From NCBI RefSeq assembly GCF_003030345.1, contig NZ_CP028158.1, positions 6,882,001 through 6,946,000 of the forward strand: 64,000 bases of DNA, read 5' to 3'. The stretch is from Plantactinospora sp. BC1. Lineage in GTDB: Bacteria > Actinomycetota > Actinomycetes > Mycobacteriales > Micromonosporaceae. The translations under genes and the position numbers were made by a program. The notes beneath the pieces were generated by a model. The model saw only the letters and a program-made list of their open reading frames with translations. It was not told the origin of the DNA and ran no database searches. Shown piece after piece: positions 17,623-26,135 of this stretch (within the stretch, counting starts at the first letter, position 1; each line of letters opens with the position of its first letter).

Positions 17623-18267
17623 TCAGCTCAGGGTCCCGGCGCCTTCCGGAACCTGCGCGGCTCCGGTGATCACCTTGTCGATGAAGCCGTAGTCCTTGGC
17701 CTCGGTGGCGGTGAACCAGCGGTCCCGGTCCGAGTCGGCCTCGATCTGGGCCTGGTCCTGGCCGGTGTGGTGGGCCACCCGCTCCTGGAACATCCGCTTG
17801 GTGTAGAGCATCTGCTCCGCCTGGATGGCGATGTCCGATGCCGTACCGCCCATGCCGCCGGAGGGCTGGTGCATCATGATCCGCGCGTGTGGCAGGGCGT
17901 AACGCTTGCCCTTGGTGCCGGCGCAGAGCAGGAGCTGGCCCATCGAGGCGGCCATGCCCATGGCGACCGTGGAGACGTCGTTGTCGATGAATTGCATGGT
18001 GTCGTAGATCGCCATGCCGGAGTAGACCGAGCCACCCGGCGAGTTGATCCACAGGTTGATGTCGCGGCCGGGGTCCTCCGCGGCGAGTAGCAGCAGCTGT
18101 GCGCAGATGCGGTTGGCGACCTGGTCGGTCACCTCGCTGCCAAGGAAGATGATCCGCTCCTTGAGCAGCCGGTTGTAGACCGAGTCGTCGAGGTTGCCAC
18201 CAAGTGCGTCCGCACCGCGGGCTTCGGTCACCCGCAGGGGCATAGCTGAGAAGTCTGAACCAGTCAT
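17623..18267 (-). CDS. clpP1: ATP-dependent Clp protease proteolytic subunit ClpP1
   Basis: 214 residues from ATG 18267, which has AAGGG six nt upstream; an internal ATG at 18243 is possible. Ser108 ([11 protein letters not shown]) and His133 (ARIMMHQP) are visible. First gene of clpP1-clpP2. A ClgR-type operator lies about 80 nt upstream, in agreement with control of clpP operons by ClgR in Streptomyces, Corynebacterium and Mycobacterium. Confidence 0.96.
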   Translation of the reverse strand: MTGSDFSAMPLRVTEARGADALGGNLDDSVYNRLLKERIIFLGSEVTDQVANRICAQLLLLAAEDPGRDINLWINSPGGSVYSGMAIYDTMQFIDNDVSTVAMGMAASMGQLLLCAGTKGKRYALPHARIMMHQPSGGMGGTASDIAIQAEQMLYTKRMFQERVAHHTGQDQAQIEADSDRDRWFTATEAKDYGFIDKVITGAAQVPEGAGTLS

Positions 18268-18345
18268 GGCAGCCCTTCGCTCTCCGTGCGTCTTACGCCC
18301 GACATTAACCGCTGGCCGGGGTCGTAACGTCCCGGTCCGGGCACT

Positions 18346-18360
18346 GTTCGCTAACAGCGC
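18346..18360. promoter_or_regulatory. ClgR operator upstream of clpP1P2
   Basis: GTTCGC-N5-GCG. The 18 bases around it fit the corynebacterial ClgR consensus WNNWCGCYNANRGCGWWS at every fixed position but one. The distance to the clpP1 start (79 nt) is suitable for an activator. Confidence 0.65.
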
Positions 18361-18425
18361 AGTTGCCGGCGGTACGGCAGCGGCGTGCTGACCGCCGGGG
18401 CGTACCCGGTGGGGTTCTGGTTGGT

Positions 18426-18453
18426 CGGGCCCGGAGCGGAGCGTCCGGGCCCG
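18426..18453 (-). terminator. Terminator hairpin after trigger factor gene
   Basis: A perfect 10-bp stem (18426-18435 with 18444-18453) and 8-nt loop, beginning 23 nt after the tig stop. Confidence 0.6.
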
Positions 18454-18475
18454 GCGGTCCGCGACCCCGCGCGGC

Positions 18476-19828
18476 TCAGTGCTCGTGGTCGTGGTCGTGC
18501 TCCTCGCCACTCGCGGCGCGGAGCTCGTCCATGTTGATCGGGTTGCCGGCCGAGTCGGTGATCTTGATCCGCTCCATCACCATGGCCAGCGCCTTGCCGC
18601 GCCGGACGTCGCCGAAGACCGCGCCGGCCGCGCCGGAGCGGACGAGCTGGTCGTAGTACTGCTGAGGGGCCATCCCGGCGCGCTGCGCCCGGTGCACGAT
18701 CTCGTGCCCGAACTCGTCGTCGGAGACCTGGACCTGCTCGGCGTCGGCCAGGGTGTCCAGCAGCAGCTGGATCTTCACTCCCTCGGTGGCCGCGTCCTTC
18801 AGCTCGGCGTCGATCTGCTCCTCGGTCTTCTCCTCGGAGGTCAGGTATTCCTCCAGGGAGGCGCCGATCCGCTCAAGCTGGTCGACCATGGCCTGCTTGC
18901 GGTGCTCGACCTCCTCGCGCACGACCCCCTCCGGAGCCGGCACGTCGGCGGCCGCCACCATCTGCTCCAGGGCGCGGTCCCGGGCGGCGTAGATCTGCTC
19001 GATCTTCTTCGACCGGCTCACCCGCTCGCGGATGTCGCCACGCAGCTCGTCGAGGGTGTCAAACTCGCTGGCGAGCTGAGCAAAATCGTCGTCGAGCGGC
19101 GGAAGTTCCTTCTCCTTGACCGTGCGGACCGTCACAGCGACGTCGGCGTCCCGGCCGGCGAAGTCGCCGCCGACGAGCTGGGTCTGGAAGGTGGTCGAGT
19201 CGCCGGCCGAGAGGCCGACCAGCACCTCGTCCAGCCCCGGCAGGAGCTGCTTGCTGCCGACCTCGTGCGAGATGTTGGTGGCCGAGCCACCCGGCACCTC
19301 CTCGCCGTCGACGGTCGCGGCCAGGTCGATCTGCACGTAGTCGCCCTCCTGGGCGGCCCGCTCGACCGTCTTGAGGGTGGCGAACCGCTCCCGCAGACTG
19401 GCAACCTGGGCGTCGATCTCGCTCTCGTCGATCTGGAGCTCGTCGACGGTCACCTCGACCGTGGAGAGGTCGGGCAGCGTGATCTCGGGCCGGACGTCGA
19501 CCTCGGCGGTGAACTTCAGCGAGTCACCGTCGTTGAACTCGGTGATCTCGACCTCGGGCCGGCCCAGCGTCTTCACGTCGTGCTCGCGGACCGCGGCGAG
19601 AATGTTCTCCGGGATGGCGTCCTGGACGGCCTCGTTCAGCACCGTGCCCCGGCCGACCCGCTGGTCGATCACGGCGGCCGGCACCTTGCCGCGCCGGAAG
19701 CCCGGGACGTTGACCTGCGAGGCGATCTCCCGGTACGCCTTCTTGAGGCTCGGCTCGAGCTCGACGAACGGCACCTCGATGGCGAGCCGCACGCGCGTCG
19801 GGCTCAGAGTCTCGACGGTGCTCTTCAC
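18476..19828 (-). CDS. tig: Trigger factor
   Basis: Ribosome-bound chaperone and peptidyl-prolyl isomerase, 450 residues. The ribosome-docking signature GFRRGKVP is at about 43-50, the FKBP-like isomerase domain at about 150-240 ([14 protein letters not shown]), and the helical C-terminal chaperone domain follows, ending in a His/Glu/Asp-rich tail (EHDHDHEH) usual in actinobacterial versions. It stands directly upstream of clpP1-clpP2-clpX in the transcription direction, the conserved bacterial order. Confidence 0.97.
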   Translation of the reverse strand: MKSTVETLSPTRVRLAIEVPFVELEPSLKKAYREIASQVNVPGFRRGKVPAAVIDQRVGRGTVLNEAVQDAIPENILAAVREHDVKTLGRPEVEITEFNDGDSLKFTAEVDVRPEITLPDLSTVEVTVDELQIDESEIDAQVASLRERFATLKTVERAAQEGDYVQIDLAATVDGEEVPGGSATNISHEVGSKQLLPGLDEVLVGLSAGDSTTFQTQLVGGDFAGRDADVAVTVRTVKEKELPPLDDDFAQLASEFDTLDELRGDIRERVSRSKKIEQIYAARDRALEQMVAAADVPAPEGVVREEVEHRKQAMVDQLERIGASLEEYLTSEEKTEEQIDAELKDAATEGVKIQLLLDTLADAEQVQVSDDEFGHEIVHRAQRAGMAPQQYYDQLVRSGAAGAVFGDVRRGKALAMVMERIKITDSAGNPINMDELRAASGEEHDHDHEH

Positions 19829-20021
19829 AGGCGTACTCCTTGACGGATCTCGATCTTAATTCTGGGCCGGTCTTCAGCCCATCGCCGGTCTTCAGCCCAT
19901 CGAGTGTAGGCGAGCCGGCAGCGGCGGCTGACGGCGCGGGGTGGTAGGACTCACCCCGCAGCCGAGGCTCACCCGCCCCGCGACCGAGGCTCTCCCCCGC
20001 AGCCACAGCCGCGGGCGACAG

Positions 20022-20095
20022 TCGGGGTGGCGGGATTTGAACCCACGGCCCCTCGCTCCCAAAGCGAGTGCGCTACCAAGCTGCGCCACACCCCG
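20022..20095 (-). tRNA. tRNA-Pro (TGG)
   Basis: Reads 5' to 3' on the minus strand with a 7-bp acceptor stem (CGGGGTG with CACCCCG), D-arm with TTGGTAGCGC, anticodon loop TTTGGGA giving TGG, and T-arm GGGTTCAAATCCC. The CCA end is not encoded. Confidence 0.95.
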
Positions 20096-20219
20096 TGGCG
20101 GTGAAGAGTGTATGCCGTCCGGTCAGGGTCGCGCCCGCCCGGTCTCCGTGCCGGACCGCCGTGTCGTCCCGATCCAGCTTGATCCTGGCGTACGCGGGGT
20201 GCTGGCACTTCCGGTTCCG

Positions 20220-20261
20220 GCTGTCGGTGAGGGGTGGGCGGCTGTCGGTGAGGGGTGGGCG
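20220..20261. repeat. Tandem 21-bp repeat, two copies
   Basis: GCTGTCGGTGAGGGGTGGGC plus one G, repeated exactly, between the two tRNA genes. Confidence 0.7.
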
Positions 20262-20342
20262 GCGCTCGGCGGGATGCCGGTATCCAGGGGGCGGGGCGAC
20301 CCGTTAGGCTATCCGTCGCGTCCCGAGATGATCGGGGCGAGC

Positions 20343-20413
20343 GCGGGCGTAGCTCAATGGCAGAGCTTCAGTCTTCCAAACTGACGGTGCGGGTTCGATT
20401 CCCGTCGCCCGCT
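20343..20413 (+). tRNA. tRNA-Gly (TCC)
   Basis: Acceptor stem GCGGGCG with CGCCCGC, D-arm GCTCAATGGCAGAGC, anticodon loop CTTCCAA giving TCC, T-loop TTCGATT. A CCA is encoded at 20414-20416. Its 3' half from the anticodon loop is duplicated at 24810, which marks this gene as the attachment site of an integrated element. Confidence 0.95.
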
Positions 20414-20497
20414 CCAGTCCTTCCGGCCCAGGTCAGCGGCAGTTTCGCCGAGCCTGGGCCGTTCTGTTTCCGGCTCTGATCGATCTTGCGGGCCATT
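20372..20497 (+). repeat. attL: direct repeat of tRNA-Gly 3' half and flank
   Basis: 126 bp repeated at 24810-24935 with three mismatches and no indel; the first 68 bp (to 20439) are identical. The repeat begins at the anticodon loop, a usual crossover place for tyrosine integrases. Confidence 0.9.
20424..20461 (+). terminator. Terminator of tRNA-Gly
   Basis: 9-bp stem (20424-20432 with 20453-20461) followed by TTCTGTTTC. In the copy at 24810-24935 one base of the stem is changed. Confidence 0.6.
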
Positions 20498-20573
20498 GGT
20501 GTGGGACGGGCTGGTCAAGTAGCACCTGCGCGGCAAGCGGCTCCCTCCGGTCGCCGGCCCGACAGGTAGAGGC

Positions 20574-20816
20574 TCACTGCGAGGATCGGTCGGTGGCCAG
20601 CCGGGAGGCACGGACGAGGACCTGGGCCTGGTCGCCGGAACGACCGTCGTAGCCGATCTTCACGCCCTCCAGCCACACCCACTCGTCCTGCTCCGGCCGA
20701 TTCGCCACCAGCCGTACGCCGGTCACCCACAGCACCACCGGGCCCTCTGTCGGACGGAGCCGGTCGGCGGCGGACAGCCGGATCACCTCGCCGAGCCGCA
20801 CCCGAAGGTCGAACAC
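20574..20816 (-). CDS. Small beta-rich protein of the island, 80 aa
   Basis: Begins with GTG 20816 preceded by GAGGGGG. The pattern is beta-rich: GPVVLWVTGVRLV, then EWVWLEGVKI, then QAQVLVRASRL. It is a paralogue of the gene immediately upstream, which shows the same order of motifs (ILLRVTVVCGRP, WCWLTGYVLD, DVFVRLAGLRL). I do not recognise a family. Such tandem pairs are seen to me only as accessory genes; position next to the attachment site suggests cargo of the element. Confidence 0.55.
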   Translation of the reverse strand: MFDLRVRLGEVIRLSAADRLRPTEGPVVLWVTGVRLVANRPEQDEWVWLEGVKIGYDGRSGDQAQVLVRASRLATDRSSQ

Positions 20817-20828
20817 GACGCCCCCTCG

Positions 20829-21090
20829 CTACCGGCGGACGTCCCGCCGAGACCGAACGCCGAGCCGGAGCGGCCAGACGGAGGCCGGCGAGGCGGACGA
20901 AGACGTCGCGCCGGTCGAGCGCCTGCCCGCGCTGATCGAGGACGTAGCCGGTCAGCCAACACCAGCCGTGGTATGTCGGACGGCCACAGACCACGGTCAC
21001 TCGGAGCAGGATCGACCGGCCTCCGGCGAACTGGACCGACGCGTGACCATCCAGCAACAACAGGTCACCCGGCTTGGAACCACCCGCCAT
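20829..21090 (-). pseudogene. Paralogue of the downstream small protein, probably frameshifted
   Basis: The ATG at 21090 has a strong GGGGAGGG site. Residues 1-75 align in motif order with the 80-residue neighbour. After that, in frame, the sequence runs on through the whole of the neighbour in another frame to 20515 (191 aa), which is implausible. A shift of one base near 20880 would give a stop at 20829-20831, just before the ribosome binding site of the next gene. Either a frameshift has occurred or a sequencing indel is present. Confidence 0.4.
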
Positions 21091-21466
21091 CCCTCCCCAC
21101 TCGTTGGACGGGCGTCGAGGCGGGCGGGCATTCGGACGGCCGTACGTCGACCGTGCGGCCTGGCGCCGGCACCCACCCCGACGCCCAGCTCACGAAACAG
21201 TCACCGGACCCGAGCCCGCACAGTCCAGAGACGACGGCCGCGCCACCGCTCGCCTGAACAGCGGTGCCACTCCCACCGACCGCTGATGGCACCGGCGCCT
21301 TGTGACATCGACTCTCTCTTCCCAGGTGACAGCGGCTCGAAGGTCGGAAGACCGATGCCAACAGGGTCGATCAGAAACGGAGACGCTCCGACCCCACGGT
21401 TGGACAACTTGGGACGTCTTGACTAGTTTGAACCCGTCCCCACTTGTCCAGGGCGAGGGTCAGGGC
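21091..21466. other. 376-nt island intergenic region
   Basis: Holds the promoter at 21400-21429 for the HTH gene. The rest shows no credible gene on either strand. Confidence 0.4.
21400..21429 (+). promoter_or_regulatory. Promoter of the HTH gene
   Basis: TTGGAC (21400-21405), 18-nt spacer, TAGTTT (21424-21429), about 38 nt before the ATG at 21467. Confidence 0.5.
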
Positions 21467-22225
21467 ATGCCGAACGACCGGCTACGTGACGTACTTCTGC
21501 GCAACGGGCTGACTCCCGTCGCCGTCGCCGAGAAGCTGGGCGTCGATCCGAAGAGCGTCGAACGATGGATGACGCAGGACCGGACGCCGTACCCCCGTCA
21601 CCGGCACGCGATCGCGGCCCTGGTCCGCGAGAGTGAGTCGTACCTGTGGCCAAACGCGGTCTCGTCGGAGAGGGCGACCCGGATAGCTCAGTCGGAGGTT
21701 GTACAGGTCTACCCCCGGCGTGCCGCAGTACCGTCCGACCTTTGGGGCAGGCTCCTCCGCAACGCAGACAGCCAGATCGGCATCCTGGTCTACGCCGGCC
21801 TGTTCCTCGTGGAGCAAGAGCCCAGGCTGGTCCACCTTCTGAAAACCAAGGCGGTTGAGGGAGTGAAGGTCCGTGTCCTGCTCGGCGACCCTGAGGCGAA
21901 GGCGATTGCGTTGAAGAGCGTCGAGGAGGGAACCGCCGGGGTCATGAGAGCGAAGATCGAGCAGGTCATGCGGTATTACCGCCACCTACGAGGCGTCGCC
22001 AACACGCAGGTGCGCTTCCACCACACCACGCTCTACAACTCGATCTACCGTTTTGACGACGAGATGCTGGTCAACACCCACGTCTACGGCTTCCCTGCCC
22101 CCCACGCCCCGGTGCTGCACATCCGCAAGCTCTCCGGCGGCGACCTGTTCGACACGTACGCCGACAGCTTCGACCGGGTGGAGGCCGCAGCACGCCCGGC
22201 CTGGCCGGCAGAGGTGACAGCCTAG
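21467..22225 (+). CDS. HTH protein with degenerate phospholipase-D-like domain
   Basis: 252 residues. The N-terminus is an XRE-like helix-turn-helix (GLTPVAVAEKLGVDPKSVER at about 12-31). From about residue 95 a mixed alpha/beta domain follows (IGILVYAGLFLVE, then VKVRVLLGDPE, then RFHHTTLYNSIYRFDDEM), which matches the layout of PLD-like domains but lacks the Lys of HxK. I recall this architecture from actinobacterial DUF5919 proteins; that family name is from memory. Start ATG 21467 is preferred over 21302. It is followed after 2 nt by a Nudix gene, so they are one operon. Confidence 0.75.
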   Translation: MPNDRLRDVLLRNGLTPVAVAEKLGVDPKSVERWMTQDRTPYPRHRHAIAALVRESESYLWPNAVSSERATRIAQSEVVQVYPRRAAVPSDLWGRLLRNADSQIGILVYAGLFLVEQEPRLVHLLKTKAVEGVKVRVLLGDPEAKAIALKSVEEGTAGVMRAKIEQVMRYYRHLRGVANTQVRFHHTTLYNSIYRFDDEMLVNTHVYGFPAPHAPVLHIRKLSGGDLFDTYADSFDRVEAAARPAWPAEVTA

Positions 22226-22227
22226 AC

Positions 22228-22695
22228 ATGACCAGGACCGATCACTACCACGAGCCAGACGCGCCGAAGGCCAACAGCATCGTTGTCGCCGTCACCGTGT
22301 TCGTTCGGGACGACCAGGACCGCGTACTGCTCATCCAGCGGGCCGACAACGGACTGTGGTCCATCCCCGGCGGCGGCCACGAGATCGGTGAGTACATCGC
22401 CGACACGGCGGTCCGGGAGACGCACGAGGAGACCGGCATCGACGTGGAGGTGACCGGGATCGTCGGCGTCTACTCCGACCCCAACCATGTCGTCGAGTAC
22501 TCCGACGGCCAGGTACGCCAGCAGTTCTCCGTCTGCTTCCGGGCCGAATACCGAGACGGCAGCCCGACAACCAGCGACGAGTCACCTTCCGTCCGCTGGG
22601 TAGCACGCGACGAGCTGGACGATCTGACCATTCACCCATCGATCCGACTACGGATCGAGCACGGCTACGATCGCCGCGATCCCTACATCGGTTAA
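22228..22695 (+). CDS. Nudix hydrolase
   Basis: 155 residues with a complete Nudix box: G-x5-E-x7-REThEE-x-GI beginning at GGHEIGE (about residue 50). Nudix enzymes cleave nucleoside diphosphates linked to another group; substrate is not predictable here. It starts 2 nt after the HTH gene stop and overlaps the convergent HD gene by 4 nt at the 3' end. In the island, so probably accessory. Confidence 0.9.
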   Translation: MTRTDHYHEPDAPKANSIVVAVTVFVRDDQDRVLLIQRADNGLWSIPGGGHEIGEYIADTAVRETHEETGIDVEVTGIVGVYSDPNHVVEYSDGQVRQQFSVCFRAEYRDGSPTTSDESPSVRWVARDELDDLTIHPSIRLRIEHGYDRRDPYIG

Positions 22696-23252
22696 GCCAG
22701 CGACCTCCGGGCCAACCGCTGCTCCGTACGCCGCACTGCGGCCACGATCTCCGGCTCGGCCCGATTGATGAAACGGGTCACCAGATGCTCAGGTCCGTAA
22801 CGGGAGCAGATCTCCGCCAACCGCTCCAGCACCTCGAAGCTCTGCCCGTCCGGACCGGTCGTCATGTCGGCGTAGCAGAGAGCATCGGTGACCGGGCCTT
22901 CTTCCCGCTCGAACTCCTCGCGCAACGCCTGGCCGAGCCCGCGCTCCTCTGCCTCCAGCCAGGCACAGGAGTGATGGGCGACCAGTGCGGTGACGCGCTC
23001 GTCAACCTGTTGTCGCCGGAGCCACCGGGCACCGTCCAGCGAGTGGAAGCCGGTATCCACAAGTCCCGGGCTGTAGCCCACGTCGTGAAGCCACGCGGCA
23101 GCGATCAAGGTTTCCCGATCCGAGGACGGGACCGCACCAGCAGCTTCATCTGCTTTGGCTGCGACGGCTTGGACATGTCGCCACCGGCGAGGCAGCGTCT
23201 CCTCTAGCCGCTGCCGGGCGAGGGAGCGAGCGGCAGCGACAGCAGCGGTCAT
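22692..23252 (-). CDS. HD-domain phosphohydrolase
   Basis: 186 residues from the ATG at 23252. The metal site is visible as RRWRHVQ (first His), AAWLHDVGY (HD) and LVAHHSCAW (later His). Family members hydrolyse nucleotides or cyclic nucleotides. A -10 box TAGGCT seven nt before the ATG decides the start against an ATG nine codons upstream. It faces the Nudix gene (convergent) and is divergent from the second Nudix gene with 84 nt between the starts. Confidence 0.85.
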   Translation of the reverse strand: MTAAVAAARSLARQRLEETLPRRWRHVQAVAAKADEAAGAVPSSDRETLIAAAWLHDVGYSPGLVDTGFHSLDGARWLRRQQVDERVTALVAHHSCAWLEAEERGLGQALREEFEREEGPVTDALCYADMTTGPDGQSFEVLERLAEICSRYGPEHLVTRFINRAEPEIVAAVRRTEQRLARRSLA

Positions 23253-23259
23253 GTGAAGG

Positions 23260-23265
23260 AGCCTA
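23260..23265 (-). promoter_or_regulatory. -10 box for leaderless HD gene
   Basis: TAGGCT on the minus strand, seven nt before the ATG at 23252. Confidence 0.55.
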
Positions 23266-23323
23266 CGTAGCCGCTCCATGCCTCCCTACCCGCGTGGCGC
23301 GTGCTGGCGGTGGGAAGCACATC

Positions 23324-23329
23324 TACGCT
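23324..23329 (+). promoter_or_regulatory. -10 box for leaderless second Nudix gene
   Basis: TACGCT ends seven nt before the GTG at 23337. Confidence 0.5.
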
Positions 23330-23336
23330 GCCGGGA

Positions 23337-23834
23337 GTGACCGCCTCCCAGCAGCCACCTATGGCAACGCCACGCGTTGCCGCAGGCGCCCTCTTCTTTG
23401 ACGCCGCCGGCCGCGTGCTCCTCGTGCGCCCCAGCTACAAGCAGGGCTGGGAGATCCCTGGTGGCTACGTCCAGCTCGGCGAGTCACCCCGCGCCGCTTG
23501 CATGCGGGAGGTTCAGGAGGAGCTTGGTCTCACAGTTGACGTGGGCGCTCTCCTCGTCATCGACTGGGCGCCCGCTGCCAACGAGGGTGACAAGCTCCTT
23601 TTCGTCTTCGACGCGGGCCCTTTCGACGGTGACCGCCAACGCCGCATCGCCTTCACCGACGGCGAAATCACCGAGTGGCGGTTTGTCGCCGTCGAGGACT
23701 TGGACGACTACGGGCCAGACCGCCTGATCCGTCGCATCCGTACGGCGATCGCAGGCAGGACCCGAGGGCGCACGATCTATGCCGAACACGGAATGATGGC
23801 GGGTCCGCAGCCTGAGACCCTGCCCGAGCCGTGA
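23337..23834 (+). CDS. Nudix hydrolase (second)
   Basis: 165 residues with the Nudix box GGYVQLGESPRAACMREVQE extending to EELGL. Start GTG 23337 is chosen because of the -10 box seven nt upstream; the frame is open to 23301. A decayed copy of its C-terminal third lies at 24970-25086, just outside attR. That duplication suggests the element was captured or exchanged next to a related gene. Confidence 0.88.
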   Translation: MTASQQPPMATPRVAAGALFFDAAGRVLLVRPSYKQGWEIPGGYVQLGESPRAACMREVQEELGLTVDVGALLVIDWAPAANEGDKLLFVFDAGPFDGDRQRRIAFTDGEITEWRFVAVEDLDDYGPDRLIRRIRTAIAGRTRGRTIYAEHGMMAGPQPETLPEP

Positions 23835-24131
23835 GACGTTTCTGTACGTCTTCAAGGCGGCCCTTGACCGGCCGCACGCGCCGCCGCCTGAGCGCGCGGA
23901 GGGCGGGAAGCCCCTTGGGCCGCCGGATGACGACACGAGATGCGCTGCAGATCACCTCATCGGGCACCACAAGGGCTACCAGCCTCTTCAGACGGGGTCA
24001 AGGTCGTTCGTCCGGTAGCGCACTCCACCTTGGCCCCGTCCGGGGAGGCTGGACGGTCTACGACTGCCCGACGAGGAAATCCGCTTTCAAGCAGCTGGTA
24101 AACCAGGGCGATGCGGCAATGCATGCGGCTA

Positions 24132-24311
24132 CTAGCTGGACTGGCGTCTGTTCCGGCGAGCCGGGAGAACTCGGTCGATCACTATCACCGGAAGCATGGC
24201 GATTGCACCGGCCACGGCGAGTGCCCACCAAGGCCAGTCGCTGAGGAAGAGCCCAGCCGCTGTCAAGATGGCGAAAGTCGACAGATAGGCGAGGTACACG
24301 GGCCAGCGCAT
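24132..24311 (-). CDS. Small two-helix membrane protein, 59 aa
   Basis: Two helices (VYLAYLSTFAILTAAGLFL and WWALAVAGAIAMLPVIVI) followed by an Arg-rich C-terminus (ARRNRRQSS). ATG 24311 has TAGGCT seven nt upstream, so the longer frame to 24626 is not used. Function unknown. Last gene of the island before attR. Confidence 0.6.
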   Translation of the reverse strand: MRWPVYLAYLSTFAILTAAGLFLSDWPWWALAVAGAIAMLPVIVIDRVLPARRNRRQSS

Positions 24312-24318
24312 GCCGCTC

Positions 24319-24324
24319 AGCCTA
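24319..24324 (-). promoter_or_regulatory. -10 box for leaderless small membrane gene
   Basis: TAGGCT on the minus strand, seven nt before the ATG at 24311. Confidence 0.5.
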
Positions 24325-24809
24325 GATGGCAGGGGCAATCCCGTCGGCCATGAGCGGTCCGCAAGAGGCCGGTTGACGGCGGGAGAGCGGCGAGAGATGA
24401 GGAGAAGCAGAAACGCTGGTAGACCGCCGTCCGCGCAGCTTGTCGGGCCGCCCGTTTTGATCTCGTAATGCGTCGGTCGTTGTCCGGGGATGCCACCGGA
24501 CAATGCCGTGACGATCGCACGGGTTGCTGGGGCATCGTCGAGCGTAGGGCGATCACTGCCGAGCCGCTTCGCGGCTTGCCACCGGAGTACGTGGTCCAGG
24601 CGCACGGTGAACCGGCGCCACGGCAAGCCGTCCCGGCCCGAAGGCCGGGGCGGGAAGCCGTACGACGCCGGCCAGTCGCCCTGAGGTCGAGCGCGTGCCA
24701 GCCACGTGCCAGAAGCCGATGCCGTAGACGGTCACCAGCGGGCAGTACCGGTCATCGCCATCCCGCCGTTGACCAGGCACAACGGACAGATCTGGGCAGG
24801 CGGAAACGA
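24325..24809. other. 485-nt region before attR
   Basis: No gene is supported and no integrase can be read. CGTGCCA occurs twice 11 bp apart (24694-24700, 24705-24711), which could be an arm-type site, but this is a weak signal. Confidence 0.35.
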
Positions 24810-24935
24810 TCTTCCAAACTGACGGTGCGGGTTCGATTCCCGTCGCCCGCTCCAGTCCTTCCGGCCCAGGTCAGCGGTGGTTTCGCCGAGCCTGGACCGT
24901 TCTGTTTCCGGCTCTGATCGATCTTGCGGGCCATT
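24810..24935 (+). repeat. attR: displaced 3' half of tRNA-Gly and flank
   Basis: Copy of 20372-20497 with three mismatches. It lacks the 5' half of the tRNA, so it is the original chromosomal 3' end displaced by integration. The interval between the copies is about 4.4 kb. Confidence 0.9.
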
Positions 24936-24969
24936 CGCGGGCCAGTAGCGCCGTCTCCCTTCCGGGGCG

Positions 24970-25086
24970 GTTTTGTCGCCGCCGAGGACTTGGACACCTA
25001 CGGACCGGAGCGCCTCATCCGCCGCATCCGTATGGCGATCACAGCCAGGATCCGGGGCGCACGATCTACGCCGAACACCGAATCGA
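24970..25086 (+). pseudogene. Remnant of a Nudix gene C-terminus
   Basis: About 115 bp similar to 23682-23800, encoding FVAAEDLDTYGPERLIRRIR, with a one-base deletion afterwards. No Nudix box and no start. It lies 35 bp outside attR. Confidence 0.65.
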
Positions 25087-25131
25087 TGATCAGGTGGATG
25101 GGGTTTCGGACTCGGCGCGTCGCGGGACTGG

Positions 25132-25758
25132 TCAGCTCTGTAGGCGCTGCGCCCAGAAGAGGGCGTGTCCGCTGGCGCCTTCCGGGATGAAGTCCTCGGC
25201 TGTGATCGTCAGTCCCGCCTGTTGTAGCCAGGACCGGTAGGTGGGGGCGTCGGCGTGGCTCCACCACATGGTGGCGGAGCCGTCGAGCCAGTTGTCCTCG
25301 GTACCGGTCCAGGCGCTGTTGCCGACGGTGGTCAGCAGCCAGCCACCGGGGCGTAGCCAGGTGGCGATGCTGTTGAGGAGCCGGGGTTGGTCGGCCAGGG
25401 GCATGTGGATGAGGGCGTAGAGGCAGACCACGGCGTCGAACGAGCCCGGTGGCAGGTCGAGTTGCGTGGCGTCGTCACGGAAGAAGGTGCCGGTCGGTAC
25501 CAGGCGGCGTGCCCGCTCGATCTGCACGTCGCTGATGTCGACGCCGGTGACGTGGTGCCCAGCGTTGGCGAGGAAGCGGGCGACCGGCACGCCGCACCCG
25601 CATCCGAGGTCGAGGACCGCTGCTGACGCCGGTAAGCGGCGATGCAGGCCCGCGAGCCAGGGGGCGTACTGACCGTCGTCGGCATCGTCCGATCGATAGT
25701 GGTAGGAGAGTGCGTCGTACCCGCGTCGGACCAAGTCGCGCTCGTCGTTGCTGCCCAT
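25132..25758 (-). CDS. Class I SAM-dependent methyltransferase
   Basis: 208 residues. SAM motif I is VLDLGCGCGVPVARFL (about 48-63), the acidic ribose-binding loop is VTGVDISD, and motif post-I DDATQLDLPPGSFD follows. The closest general type is the UbiE/small-molecule group; substrate is unknown. The ATG at 25758 is supported by TAGCGT six nt upstream. It is the first gene outside the tRNA-Gly island on the right. Confidence 0.88.
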   Translation of the reverse strand: MGSNDERDLVRRGYDALSYHYRSDDADDGQYAPWLAGLHRRLPASAAVLDLGCGCGVPVARFLANAGHHVTGVDISDVQIERARRLVPTGTFFRDDATQLDLPPGSFDAVVCLYALIHMPLADQPRLLNSIATWLRPGGWLLTTVGNSAWTGTEDNWLDGSATMWWSHADAPTYRSWLQQAGLTITAEDFIPEGASGHALFWAQRLQS

Positions 25759-25764
25759 CCTCGG

Positions 25765-25770
25765 ACGCTA
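25765..25770 (-). promoter_or_regulatory. -10 box for leaderless methyltransferase gene
   Basis: TAGCGT on the minus strand, six nt before the ATG. Confidence 0.5.
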
Positions 25771-26135
25771 CGAGTGCGGGTGGCGCTTGCCGACTCATTT
25801 ATCGGCACAGGGCTCCTTAGGATCACAGCGCCGCGCGAGATCCTGCTCATGTCTCACGGCGCGGTCGGCGGCCCCGGGCGGCCTGTTGCCAGCCATCAGC
25901 TCCACGTCCCGCTCCTGAGCCGGGCTCGTGGGCCGGGTGGTGGCTAGTTCGCAGCAACGGGTCGTACGAGATCGTGCCGCCCGGTACCACTCCCTGACCG
26001 TCCGCAGCGTCACCGCCGCCGGTCTCCGCTCGACGACCACCACCTACAGGTTCCTCGTGGTGGCCGAAGCCGCCCGGACCGGTTGACCAGCCGCCGGCCA
26101 CGGTGGTGGTGGCGGCAACGCTCCAGCCGCCCGCG
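25771..26135. other. 365-nt region without a convincing gene
   Basis: A plus-strand frame at 25939-26085 (about 48 codons) is open but resembles nothing I know. It may be debris; no ribosome site supports it. Confidence 0.35.

Noticed and set aside
24312-24809. Integrase gene next to attR
   Set aside because: No frame on either strand carries tyrosine- or serine-recombinase motifs; the open frames here are composition artefacts.
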